Shown piece after piece: positions 6,035-13,712 of a DNA stretch of 19,007 bases. Within the stretch, counting starts at the first letter, position 1. Each line of letters opens with the position of its first letter. Under the pieces are notes generated by a model that was not told the origin of the DNA, did no database searches, and was given only the letters and a program-made list of their open reading frames with translations. Source of the DNA: a bacterium (lineage in GTDB: Bacteria > UBA4055); assembly GCA_029559475.1 (NCBI GenBank), contig JAKQBN010000033.1, positions 1 through 19,007 on the forward strand, given 5' to 3'. A program made the translations under genes and the position numbers.

Positions 6035-6913
6035 ATGATACTTAAAAAAGAGATTCAGAATAAATCGATCGAATGGGGAGTGCCTCCCGATACTGTGGAT
6101 AAAGATTGGGTTTTAGGCCATTTTCTATCAGCAATGTTCTCTATAGAAAAGTTTAAGAACGAATTGATATTTAAAGGCGGAACAGCTTTACGAAAATGCT
6201 ATTTTAACGATTATCGTTTCTCTGAAGATCTGGATTTTACCGCAATTGATCCTGATTACGTAATTTCTGTCAGGGATATTGACGAAATTACTCAGACTGC
6301 AAATAAAAATTCAGGTGTTCTGTTCCATATAGATAAGTTTAAAGAATTGAAATTTGAAGATAAGCTAACAGGATACGAGATCAAATTGAAATATTGGGGT
6401 GCTAATCATTCCAAAAGCCATGAACCGGCAGATAAAGAAAGGTGGGTATCCGGGATCAAAGTTGAAATAATACTATACGAGCAGGTTGTATTTAAACCTG
6501 TTATGAAAAAAATCATTCATCCATATTCAGATGCCTTTATATTCAACAGTCATGTAATCCCATGCTACGATCTTAAAGAAGTGACAGCTGAGAAGCTTAG
6601 AGCTTTGATACAAAGATCATATACAGCTCCGAGAGACTTTTATGACATTTATTCATTATGCGATCGATTTAAAGTATCTGAATGGAAAGAGATTATATCT
6701 GCATTTGTGCAAAAAACCAAATTTAAAGGATACGATCCTGAGAGTATTGAAAAGGTTTTTAACGAAACAACCTTAAAAAGCGTAAGAAATGCATGGAACA
6801 ACAGTATAAAGCATCAGATCTCTCAAGCCGATTTTCCTGAAATAGAAATTGTCTTGAGTAAGGTTAAGAATATTATAGAAAAGTATATTGTAGTGAGCAC
6901 AAAGAATTTATGA
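6035..6913 (+). CDS. abiEii: AbiEii/AbiGii-family nucleotidyltransferase toxin (type IV TA)
   Basis: A 292-residue DUF1814-type nucleotidyltransferase. The motifs are in order: KGGTALRKCYF (47-57) and RFSEDLDF (61-68, metal-binding D66 flanked by E65 and D68); a basic core strand near IKVEIILYE (141-149); EVTAEKLRALIQR (182-194); and RDFYDIYSL (200-208). These are the four conserved AbiEii motifs, so the enzyme looks intact. Characterised relatives inhibit growth and block phage spread; MenT homologues add nucleotides to tRNA acceptor ends. No strong ribosome binding site precedes ATG 6035, so expression probably depends on coupling to the antitoxin gene 2 bp upstream. Confidence 0.87.
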   Translation: MILKKEIQNKSIEWGVPPDTVDKDWVLGHFLSAMFSIEKFKNELIFKGGTALRKCYFNDYRFSEDLDFTAIDPDYVISVRDIDEITQTANKNSGVLFHIDKFKELKFEDKLTGYEIKLKYWGANHSKSHEPADKERWVSGIKVEIILYEQVVFKPVMKKIIHPYSDAFIFNSHVIPCYDLKEVTAEKLRALIQRSYTAPRDFYDIYSLCDRFKVSEWKEIISAFVQKTKFKGYDPESIEKVFNETTLKSVRNAWNNSIKHQISQADFPEIEIVLSKVKNIIEKYIVVSTKNL

Positions 6914-6952
6914 TAAGAAAAGTACGGCAGTTTCAAAAAATAGGGAGTTAAA

Positions 6953-7546
6953 ATGGCATTTTTTGTAGAGTATGAACCGGATGATAAGAAAAATTACGAC
7001 GAATTTTACAGCCGGTATGAGCTGACCATAAGAAGGTCGGTATTTTCAGACTATATCGAAGTCGCAAAGATCACTACGGACAGAAGAGGTGAAGGCGCGG
7101 ATCATGAACAGAATCTTGAATTCTTTAAACAAAAATTTGAATTGAGAGATGAAAAAGAAAATGAGTATTTTATAGCTGCCCTCAAAGATAAAAACGATCC
7201 TGATGCTCCGGAAGAAGTCATCGGTTATTCTCATGTTGAGTACTGTGATTTTAACAGCGAAAAATATAAAAAATACGCGGACATCAATACTCCTTCAGGC
7301 TGGTATCTGCTTGGGCTGGGAGTGTATCCAAAATACAGAAGGCTCGGGATCGGTTCAAAGCTGACCGACATCAGGCTGAAGTGGGCTCGTGATGCTGGAG
7401 GGAAAAAGGTTTATTTTTACACAAACCCTTTAAATGTCACTTCCCAGGAATTTCATAAAGTGCTCGGGTTTAAGAAAATGGAAGGTGAATGGAGGTTCCT
7501 CGACAGACCTTCATCAAAAACAGTTATGTTCGGGATCGATCTGTAA
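6953..7546 (+). CDS. GNAT-family N-acetyltransferase
   Basis: A 197-residue protein with a GNAT fold. Motif A is LLGLGVYPKYRRLGIGSKL (119-137), with the acetyl-CoA pyrophosphate-binding R-x-x-G-x-G at 129-134. Motif B is visible at ~157-173 (TNPLNVTSQEFHKVLGFKK). The acceptor is unknown. GGGAG (6943-6947) lies 5 bp before the start. It begins 39 bp after the abiEii stop, so it may be co-transcribed with the abiE pair. Its size and lack of a DUF1778-type partner argue against it being a GNAT toxin. A terminator follows. Confidence 0.78.
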   Translation: MAFFVEYEPDDKKNYDEFYSRYELTIRRSVFSDYIEVAKITTDRRGEGADHEQNLEFFKQKFELRDEKENEYFIAALKDKNDPDAPEEVIGYSHVEYCDFNSEKYKKYADINTPSGWYLLGLGVYPKYRRLGIGSKLTDIRLKWARDAGGKKVYFYTNPLNVTSQEFHKVLGFKKMEGEWRFLDRPSSKTVMFGIDL

Positions 7547-7553
7547 GTATCGT

Positions 7554-7581
7554 GATAAAATAGGATTTTATCGTTTTTTTT
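7554..7581 (+). terminator. Rho-independent terminator after the acetyltransferase
   Basis: GATAAAAT (7554-7561), a 3 nt loop and ATTTTATC (7565-7572) form a perfect 8 bp stem. It is followed by G and eight T residues (7574-7581). It sits 8 bp after the acetyltransferase stop and would close the abiE-acetyltransferase transcript. Confidence 0.75.
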
Positions 7582-7597
7582 ACGATATAAATAGTTT

Positions 7598-7631
7598 ATA
7601 TTTCACGCGCTGTTAAAAAATAGTGAAATAT
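7598..7631 (+). promoter_or_regulatory. Inverted repeat overlapping the clc start codon
   Basis: ATATTTCAC (7598-7606) and GTGAAATAT (7623-7631) form a perfect 9 bp inverted repeat with a 16 nt loop. The 3' arm includes the first two bases of ATG 7630. No Shine-Dalgarno sequence is visible before either candidate start (7630 or 7636). It may be a protein operator or an RNA hairpin that masks the start. This is inference from the structure alone. Confidence 0.4.
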
Positions 7632-9354
7632 GAATATGAAATTAGCTCTGCCCGACATAAAAGCCTTAAAAGACAGGATCCCCGACAACACGCGCGAAGT
7701 GATAGTTACGTGCATATTAAGTATTGCATCGGCTTTGTCCGCAGTGGCGTTTTTATACGCGATAAAGATATCATTCGCTCTGACCTATGAAAGATTCGCC
7801 GAAGAGTCACCTTTATATTTCATAATTTCGAGCTTCATACTGATAACTGTAAGCTCGCTTATGGTCGGTTTTCTACTCACTGTATTCAGCCCTGAAGCTG
7901 CAGGAAGCGGTATACCCCAGATGAAAGCTGCCTACTGGAAAGAATCGGGCGATCTAAAATTAAAACCTGTGATCGTAAAATTTTTTGCGGGCATAATCAG
8001 CATAGGAGGCGGAAACAGCCTCGGGCGTGAAGGCCCTTCCGTCTATCTCGGAAGCGGAGTCGCCTCCAATCTTGATAAAACGATAGAAAAAGGAGAAAGG
8101 AACAGAAGGGCCGCCAGCGTTGTCGGAGCTTCCGCAGGACTTGCCGCCGCTTTCAACACTCCGTTAGCCGCTATCGCTTTCATAATTGAAGAAGTCGTCG
8201 GAGATATGAACAACAAGTATCTCGGCCGTGTAGTAATATCTTCTGTCATCGGAGCTTTTGTGGTCTATGCTCTGATGGGAAGGCATCCTTCATTCTCCAT
8301 GGAAATGCTTACTGATATCAGCTGGACGCATTATGCTGTAGTTCCATTCGCAGCATTCGCCGCATCTTATCTCGGTATAATTTTTCAGAAAGATACTTTA
8401 AAGCTCAGAAGATCAATTAAGAAAAGAAAAAAGATAAAACCGTGGATAATGCCTCTCTTCGGCGGCCTGATCACATGGGTGATCGGGACTTCTCTGTTCC
8501 TTTTTACAGGGAAATTAGGCGTATTCAGCCTTGGTTATAACGATCTCTCCGAACTCATGACAGTAGGATTCGAATGGAAGATCGCAGGGATCCTGGCCAT
8601 CGGAAAGCTGATAGCGACAATATCAAGCTACGGCTTCGGCGGATGCGGCGGAATATTCGCCCCTTCCCTATTCATAGGAGGATTTTCAGGTTATTTTATC
8701 GGATCAGCCGCAGCTTTATGGCTTCCGTTAACGCACGACGATATTATTGTTATCGCGGCTGTGGGAATGAGCTCGTTCCTGGGAGCTGTAGTTCAGGCTC
8801 CTCTGACATCGCTTCTGATAGTATTCGAAATGACGCACCAGTTCGCTATCGTACCGGCTCTGATGATCGGAATTATAGTCAGTCAGGCAATGGCCAGAAA
8901 GGCATTCAGGCTCAACTTCTATGATGCTATTCTTATTCAGGACGGCAACGAACTTCACAAGATACGGCCTCCGGTAGATCTTTACAGCTGGCAGAACCTT
9001 CCTATCTCCGCTATAGCTCATCCCAATCCTGTCGTACTGAAAGATCTATCCAATGCTTCAATGAAAGAGATCATTGAGAATTATCCCTACGGTGCATTTC
9101 CTGTGACAGAAACAGGCGAGCTGAAAGGTATCTTAACAAGGGATGAGATCAAAGATGCATTAAAAACAAGAGAAAAACCTAAAGTTCACGAAGCCGGAAC
9201 GTGTTATTGCGACGAAACAGTAAAAGATGTCGGGAATAGATTCATAGAATATGATGTACATGTTCTTGTCGTCAAAAACAGAAAGACGGAGCAAATATCG
9301 GGAATAGTCACTCTTCGTGATCTTATCAGGGCTCAGAGCGCGATGCAGGATTAA
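7630..9354 (+). CDS. ClC-family chloride channel/H+-Cl- antiporter with two CBS domains
   Basis: A 574-residue inner-membrane protein with about 10-12 hydrophobic segments up to residue ~420, then a cytoplasmic tail. The anion-pathway signatures are present: GSGIP (92-96), GREGP with gating Glu134 (132-136), and GIFAP (341-345). Tyr431 in NFYDAIL matches the inner-gate tyrosine. Glu188 in AFIIEEVVG matches the internal proton glutamate of E. coli ClC-ec1 (E203), which favours a 2Cl-/H+ antiporter over a channel. Two CBS repeats follow, at ~457-515 (ISAIAHPNPVV, FPVTETGELKGILTRDEI) and ~520-570 (CDETVKDVGN, SGIVTLRDLI), probably sensing nucleotides. The start is 7630 or 7636. recG begins 17 bp after the stop, likely in the same transcript. 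Confidence 0.9.
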   Translation: MNMKLALPDIKALKDRIPDNTREVIVTCILSIASALSAVAFLYAIKISFALTYERFAEESPLYFIISSFILITVSSLMVGFLLTVFSPEAAGSGIPQMKAAYWKESGDLKLKPVIVKFFAGIISIGGGNSLGREGPSVYLGSGVASNLDKTIEKGERNRRAASVVGASAGLAAAFNTPLAAIAFIIEEVVGDMNNKYLGRVVISSVIGAFVVYALMGRHPSFSMEMLTDISWTHYAVVPFAAFAASYLGIIFQKDTLKLRRSIKKRKKIKPWIMPLFGGLITWVIGTSLFLFTGKLGVFSLGYNDLSELMTVGFEWKIAGILAIGKLIATISSYGFGGCGGIFAPSLFIGGFSGYFIGSAAALWLPLTHDDIIVIAAVGMSSFLGAVVQAPLTSLLIVFEMTHQFAIVPALMIGIIVSQAMARKAFRLNFYDAILIQDGNELHKIRPPVDLYSWQNLPISAIAHPNPVVLKDLSNASMKEIIENYPYGAFPVTETGELKGILTRDEIKDALKTREKPKVHEAGTCYCDETVKDVGNRFIEYDVHVLVVKNRKTEQISGIVTLRDLIRAQSAMQD

Positions 9355-9371
9355 CTTTTTATTCAGGTGAT

Positions 9372-11459
9372 ATGAAGCTGTCCGAAATAGACATATCTCA
9401 GGTAAAGGATGTCGGCCCAGTCAGGCAGAAAGCCTTAAATTCCGCCGGTATTTTCACCGTTGAAGATCTTCTTTATTATTTTCCGAGAAGATATATCGAC
9501 AGGAAAACTATACAGCCGATAAGCAATATCCTGATGAACTCGCCCGAAATGACGTTCATAGCTAAATTATATAAAACGAAGCTTTTCCCCGCGAAGAACG
9601 GCCATACTCTTCTTAACGCCGCATTCTCAGACGGTACGGGAATACTTACCTGCACATGGTTCCAGGGAGGCGAATATATATCCAAAATGCTCGTCGAAGG
9701 CGAAGAATATATCATCTCGGGCGTCCCTAAATACTTCAGCGGATGGAAGATCGATCATCCGGTGATTGAAAGGATGGACGATGAGGAAAATCTTAAAAAT
9801 ACCGGAAAGATCATCCCACTCTACCCTCTTACGGCTGCGTTGACGGCTAAAAACATCGACAGCAGGACTATAAGAAAGCTTATAAACAGTGCTTTATTAC
9901 AGTTCGGTCATCTGCTGACGGACACTGTTCCGTTCTCGCTAAGGCAGAAGCGGAATTATCCCGATCTTTTAAATTCGGTAAGGGAAATGCATCTGCCGAC
10001 TGATGAACAGAACAGGTCACTTGCTTTGAAACGGATGAAATACGAGGAGTTTTTCCGTCTTCAGCTTGTATTATGCAGACGCAGAATGAACATGAAAGCT
10101 CTACCTAAATCCTTCAGGATAGACAATGCCGGCAGCCTGATGAAAACGGTCTACGAAAAACTTCCTTTCGAACTTACTGAAGCTCAGAAAAAGGTCGTCC
10201 GCGAGATCTATGACGATCTTAAGAGCGACAGGCTTATGAACAGGATGCTTCAGGGCGATGTCGGCAGTGGTAAAACTGTAGTTGCACTTCTAGCAATGCT
10301 GATGATGGCAGGGAACGGATTTCAGTCCGCTGTTATGGCGCCGACGGAAATATTAGCAGAACAGCATTATAAAGTATTCTCGTCGCTCTGCGAAGAGATC
10401 GATGTGGAGATAATTCTTCTGACCGGAAGCATGAAGAAAGCTGTCCGCGAGGAAAGGCTGGCTTATGTGTCTGACGGCAGAGCTCAGATCGTGATAGGAA
10501 CGCACGCCATAATTCAGGAAGGCGTCAATTTTAAAAACCTCGGGCTTGTGATAATTGATGAACAGCACCGTTTCGGCGTGCTTCAGAGAGGCGAGCTTGT
10601 CAAAAAAGCCGGCGAAACTCCGAATATCCTCGTGATGTCGGCCACCCCTATCCCCCGCACTCTTTCGCTGTCTTTGTACGGCGATCTGGACATTTCAATA
10701 ATCGATTCTCTTCCGAAAGGAAGGAAAACGGTCAGAACGGCTGTCAGATATGAACAGGACATGCCTAAAGTGCTTGACTTCATCAAAGCCGAAGTGCAGA
10801 ACGGCAGGCAGGCTTACATCGTCTATCCGCTGATCGAAAAAAGCGAAAAGTCAGACCTTCAGGCTTCGAATGATGGTTACGAAGAACTCAGTTCAGGCGT
10901 ATTTAAAGGGATTGAAATGTCACTGCTTACAGGTAAGATGAAAAGCGATGAGAAAGACGGAATAATGAACAGATTCAAAGCCGGCGAGATCAAAATACTG
11001 ATCAGCACGACCGTTATTGAGGTCGGAGTGGACAATCCCAACGCGACGGTAATGCTCGTGATGCATTCCGAAAGGTTCGGTCTTTCGCAGCTTCATCAGC
11101 TCAGAGGCCGCGTCGGCAGAGGTCAGCATCAGTCGTACTGCATACTTCATCTGGGTGAAGTGAATAACGACGAGACCGTAGCCCGTGTGAAGGTCATGGA
11201 AACGACCAATGACGGTTTTAAGATAAGTGAAGCCGATTTCGAGCTTCGCGGTCCGGGAGAGTTCTTCGGCGAAAAGCAGAGCGGGATGCCCGATCTTAAG
11301 CTTGCACATCTTATCTATGACCGCGATATTCTTAACGCTGCGAGAGAAGATGCATTCGAACTTCTCAATTCAGATCCTGTACTCGCGCATCATCCCGATC
11401 TGAGAGACATTATGAACGAAAAATTTAGAGATAAAGTCCAGTTCTTAGATTACAGCTGA
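9372..11459 (+). CDS. recG: ATP-dependent DNA helicase RecG
   Basis: A 695-residue superfamily 2 helicase that remodels and reverses stalled replication forks and branches Holliday junctions. The N-terminal wedge/OB region (~60-150, e.g. FIAKLYKTKLFPAKNGHTLL) is followed by the motor. Walker A is GDVGSGKT (295-302), Walker B is DEQH (396-399), and motif III is SATPIPRTL (423-431). Motif VI is QLRGRVGRG (576-584). FELRGPGEFFGEKQSG near the C terminus is diagnostic of RecG. Length is normal and no lesion is seen. The start at 9372 has an AGGTGA very close upstream. RecG is frequent in the core genome and carries no specific link to the ClC gene. Confidence 0.96.
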   Translation: MKLSEIDISQVKDVGPVRQKALNSAGIFTVEDLLYYFPRRYIDRKTIQPISNILMNSPEMTFIAKLYKTKLFPAKNGHTLLNAAFSDGTGILTCTWFQGGEYISKMLVEGEEYIISGVPKYFSGWKIDHPVIERMDDEENLKNTGKIIPLYPLTAALTAKNIDSRTIRKLINSALLQFGHLLTDTVPFSLRQKRNYPDLLNSVREMHLPTDEQNRSLALKRMKYEEFFRLQLVLCRRRMNMKALPKSFRIDNAGSLMKTVYEKLPFELTEAQKKVVREIYDDLKSDRLMNRMLQGDVGSGKTVVALLAMLMMAGNGFQSAVMAPTEILAEQHYKVFSSLCEEIDVEIILLTGSMKKAVREERLAYVSDGRAQIVIGTHAIIQEGVNFKNLGLVIIDEQHRFGVLQRGELVKKAGETPNILVMSATPIPRTLSLSLYGDLDISIIDSLPKGRKTVRTAVRYEQDMPKVLDFIKAEVQNGRQAYIVYPLIEKSEKSDLQASNDGYEELSSGVFKGIEMSLLTGKMKSDEKDGIMNRFKAGEIKILISTTVIEVGVDNPNATVMLVMHSERFGLSQLHQLRGRVGRGQHQSYCILHLGEVNNDETVARVKVMETTNDGFKISEADFELRGPGEFFGEKQSGMPDLKLAHLIYDRDILNAAREDAFELLNSDPVLAHHPDLRDIMNEKFRDKVQFLDYS

Positions 11460-11478
11460 TATCATTCGCCATGATATC
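11458..11478. repeat. Short inverted repeat at the recG stop
   Basis: GATATCA (11458-11464) and TGATATC (11472-11478) form a 7 bp inverted repeat with a 7 nt loop, starting within the recG stop codon. There is no T-tract after it, so it is at best a factor-dependent transcript end. Confidence 0.4.
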
Positions 11479-11500
11479 CTTCAGAAAATTGTCTGTCAAA

Positions 11501-11629
11501 ACACCTTATATAACTTCATTCATGATCTCATCCTGCAATCATCCGTTCAATAACTTGTTTGATAGCAACAAGTACCGGCGGGATCGAATACGTAACGGAT
11601 GTCGATCCATCATGAAATATATAAGGTGT
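11501..11629. repeat. ~130 bp nested palindromic element
   Basis: Four pairs of inverted arms are nested in order: ACACCTTATATA (11501-11512) with TATATAAGGTGT (11618-11629); TTCATGAT (11519-11526) with ATCATGAA (11609-11616); CATCCGTT (11540-11547) with AACGGATG (11594-11601); and ACTTGTT (11553-11559) with AACAAGT (11567-11573). The result is a long imperfect hairpin or cruciform between recG and the porin. A 99-codon ORF crosses it but has no ribosome binding site and no recognisable protein. Candidates are a MITE remnant or a structured RNA. Confidence 0.65.
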
Positions 11630-11859
11630 TGTTTGATGATTTGGAGATTGCACGACCCGGCACGATCTTTGACAATTTTTTTCCGGATTAATGGCTCATT
11701 CATAGAAGAACAGCATTACCTGCTGATCTCGAACCGATTTAAAATCAATATCTCTTTAATACGATTCTAAAACAAAACTAACGGATTATTAGCGGGAGTT
11801 TATTAAGATTCTAATAAATGAACTGCATATTTCTTCCAAAACTAAACATGGAGGAAAAA
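11630..11859 (+). promoter_or_regulatory. Porin upstream region
   Basis: This AT-rich stretch without a gene should hold the porin promoter; no pair of boxes is convincing. TTATTAG (11786-11792) and CTAATAA (11811-11817) form a 7 bp inverted repeat with an 18 nt loop shortly before the gene. GGAGG at 11850-11854 is the porin ribosome binding site. Confidence 0.35.
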
Positions 11860-13248
11860 TTGAAGATCAACAAAAAAGTAATAATGCTCAAAACAGGCAT
11901 GGCGATAATGCTTTTGCTGCTTGTTTTCTGCGCGAAAGCACAGACATTTAAAAGCGGGCTCGATTTGATCGGCAAAGCTGAGTTCCACAACCTGAAAAAA
12001 GGCGACTGGGATGCGGACAAACAGACAATGAACCGTTACACGGATCTCAGGCTGAGACCATGGTTCAATTACGAAGCGAACAAGTTCATATCCGCAAGAT
12101 TCGTTTTCGAGATCGGCGATATGGCTTTCGGAGGAGATAAAGGCGGAACTATAGGTGCTGACAAAGAGATCGTGGAACTTAAGAACGCATATCTGGATAT
12201 TGCTTTTACTGAAAAGCAGTCTGTAGCTCCTATTCACGACGCGAAGATCAGGTTCGGTATGCAGAGCCATAAAGACCCGCATTCTTTAATCTTAGAAGAT
12301 GATATTGCGGGGTTAAAATATTCAGGCAGATACAACGCGTTCTTTTATGATATAGCATATTATATTCCGACCGATTCGGGTGAAAAGAACATCAATAAAG
12401 ATACTTACAGCTTCGGTACTGATCTTTTCAACGCCGACATTTACTACAAGATCAACGACAACATGACTGTCGGAGCTTACAATCTGATAAAAAGCGATGT
12501 ATCGGTTCATGATGCGGCTGCCGATACTCTGTCGGCAGGTTATACTGACGGAGGCAAAGACTATGTTAATAAGAATTCCCTCTACACATGGATATCTCCG
12601 TATTTCAAGGGAACATTCGGGATCGTGAGCCTTGACGCGATGCTTTCTTTCAACACAAGAAGCGCTGAATACGAAGCTGTCGGCGAAGATATCGAAGTTG
12701 ACGGGAATGCCGAAAGTTCTCTTGAGGACGGAGTTGAGAACGGATCAGGAATGGCTCTAAGCTTTAAATCAACTGTTAAAGCGACTGAAACACTCAGCAT
12801 GGGAGTTAATTTTGCTTACATCGGCGGAGATAAAGACGGTGTGGATTTCTGGCAGCCTTACAAGAACAAATACAATAACGGAACACAGATGATCGGCTAC
12901 GGTCTGAACGATAAGACGACTTATAATCTTATTAATACCGGAGCGCACGGGATCATGCTTCCTACAGTTGCAGCGAAATACAAATTGAGCGATACGATGG
13001 CTTTCGGTGGAGCAGTGGGTATGGCTATGACTACAGAAGATGTAGAATTTACTGATGCAGACGGAAAAGATCAGAAAGAAACATATCTCGGAACAGAGAT
13101 CTCGTTAACGGGAGAATTCCATGTAATGGAGAAACTCAAAGTCGAGCCTTATTTCGCTATATTCATGCCGGGTGCCGCTTCGACAAAAGGCGCGGATAAA
13201 GAAGATTCGCAATTGAGAGCCGGACTTGTAGCGAATATAAAATTCTAA
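11860..13248 (+). CDS. Outer-membrane beta-barrel porin-like protein
   Basis: A secreted protein of about 462 residues from TTG 11860, chosen because GGAGG (11850-11854) lies 5 bp upstream. The upstream ATG at 11818 would add 14 hydrophilic residues before the signal peptide and has no ribosome binding site. The N terminus is basic (KINKKVIMLK), followed by a hydrophobic core (MAIMLLLLVF) and a likely signal peptidase I site after CAKA, before QTFKSG. The mature part alternates short amphipathic strands and polar turns, for example RLRPWFNYEANKFISARFVF, and ends RAGLVANIKF. That terminal Phe is the classic barrel assembly signal. Substrate specificity is unknown. It is a single gene flanked by hairpins. 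Confidence 0.75.
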   Translation: MKINKKVIMLKTGMAIMLLLLVFCAKAQTFKSGLDLIGKAEFHNLKKGDWDADKQTMNRYTDLRLRPWFNYEANKFISARFVFEIGDMAFGGDKGGTIGADKEIVELKNAYLDIAFTEKQSVAPIHDAKIRFGMQSHKDPHSLILEDDIAGLKYSGRYNAFFYDIAYYIPTDSGEKNINKDTYSFGTDLFNADIYYKINDNMTVGAYNLIKSDVSVHDAAADTLSAGYTDGGKDYVNKNSLYTWISPYFKGTFGIVSLDAMLSFNTRSAEYEAVGEDIEVDGNAESSLEDGVENGSGMALSFKSTVKATETLSMGVNFAYIGGDKDGVDFWQPYKNKYNNGTQMIGYGLNDKTTYNLINTGAHGIMLPTVAAKYKLSDTMAFGGAVGMAMTTEDVEFTDADGKDQKETYLGTEISLTGEFHVMEKLKVEPYFAIFMPGAASTKGADKEDSQLRAGLVANIKF

Positions 13249-13264
13249 AAATCTAATCTTTTTC

Positions 13265-13302
13265 TAACATCCGGTTAATGATCTTCTAATTGCCGGATGT
13301 TA
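13265..13302 (+). terminator. Hairpin after the porin gene
   Basis: TAACATCCGG (13265-13274) and CCGGATGTTA (13293-13302) form a perfect 10 bp stem with an 18 nt loop, 17 bp after the porin stop. Only an AT-rich AAATTTAATT follows instead of a T-run. It may protect the 3' end of the porin mRNA or act as a weak terminator. Confidence 0.55.
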
Positions 13303-13330
13303 AATTTAATTAAGAACTTTGAAATAGATA

Positions 13331-13444
13331 TCAGGTAACAAAAGACGGGGGAATCCTAGACCTCCTACTAGCGCAGGAAGGCCGAATCCGCTTAGACAGA
13401 GCCTGAAATTATTATAGATCCCGGTGTAAAACCCGGGATTTTTT
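13331..13444 (+). ncRNA. Candidate structured small RNA with intrinsic terminator
   Basis: The spacer between the porin and the convergent toxin gene holds a strikingly G+C-rich island (13345-13405) in AT-rich surroundings. It can fold as a three-way junction. P1 is TCAGGT (13331-13336) with GCCTGA (13401-13406). P2 is GGGGG (13347-13351) with CCTCC (13361-13365), including one G-U pair. P3 is CTAGCG (13368-13373) with CGC-T-TAG (13389-13395), with one bulged T. TCCT in the P2 loop is complementary to AGGA in the P3 loop, a possible kissing contact. A terminator follows 11 nt after P1. No known family was recognised. It could be an sRNA processed from the porin transcript or an independent one. 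The pairings are by eye, not by calculation. Confidence 0.45.
13418..13444 (+). terminator. Rho-independent terminator
   Basis: ATCCCGG (13418-13424), an 8 nt loop and CCGGGAT (13433-13439) form a G+C-rich 7 bp stem running into six T residues (13439-13444). It points along the plus strand and overlaps the end of the convergent toxin gene. It closes the porin transcript and/or the candidate RNA. Confidence 0.85.
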
Positions 13445-13712
13445 ATTTTGGAAAGTTTTTATAAATATCCTTTCTGTGTAAAGCTCTTACAAATACAACA
13501 GTATCATCAAGATATTCAAAACCGATTCTATAATCCGCAATTCTAATCCTGTAAAAATTTCTTGCACCGTGCAGTTTCTTAACATTTTTCAAATCTGAGA
13601 TACTCTCAGAAAACTTAACAATGTCAATCAGCTCTCTAATTCTATCAAATATTTTCTGGTCATCTATTTTCTTTAAATCTTTTTCAAAACTCGCTTCATA
13701 ACAAACTTTCAC
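13443..13712 (-). CDS. RelE/ParE-superfamily toxin (type II TA)
   Basis: An 89-residue protein with the RelE-fold pattern. An N-terminal strand (MKVCYEASFEKDLKKI) is followed by two helices, then KLHGARNFYRIRIADYRIGFEY (46-67), and a C-terminal VVFVRALHRKDIYKNFP (72-88). The basic/aromatic residues R55, R57, R62 and R80 with H79 are typical of mRNA-cleaving members. By family it would be a ribosome-dependent mRNA endonuclease or a gyrase poison; the sequence cannot decide. It overlaps the antitoxin gene by 4 bp (ATGA, 13709-13712), so translation is coupled. Confidence 0.85.
   Translation of the reverse strand: MKVCYEASFEKDLKKIDDQKIFDRIRELIDIVKFSESISDLKNVKKLHGARNFYRIRIADYRIGFEYLDDTVVFVRALHRKDIYKNFPK

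Noticed and set aside
6953-7546. GNAT toxin of a type II toxin-antitoxin pair downstream of abiEii
   Set aside because: At 197 residues without a ribbon-helix-helix partner gene it looks like an ordinary acetyltransferase.
8574-8924. 116-codon ORF inside the ClC gene
   Set aside because: Arg/Ser-rich out-of-frame shadow of a well-conserved membrane protein gene.
11471-11770. 99-codon ORF between recG and the porin
   Set aside because: It runs through the nested palindromic element, has no ribosome binding site, and its composition looks like translated non-coding DNA. It is better explained by the repeat.
11842-12282. 146-codon minus-strand ORF opposite the porin start
   Set aside because: It is antisense to a clear signal peptide and barrel gene, with no motif or promoter.
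13361-13380. Resemblance of ACTAGCGCAGGAAG to the 3' element of the TPP riboswitch
   Set aside because: The essential CTGAGA element and the ACCTGA helix are absent, and no thiamin gene lies downstream.
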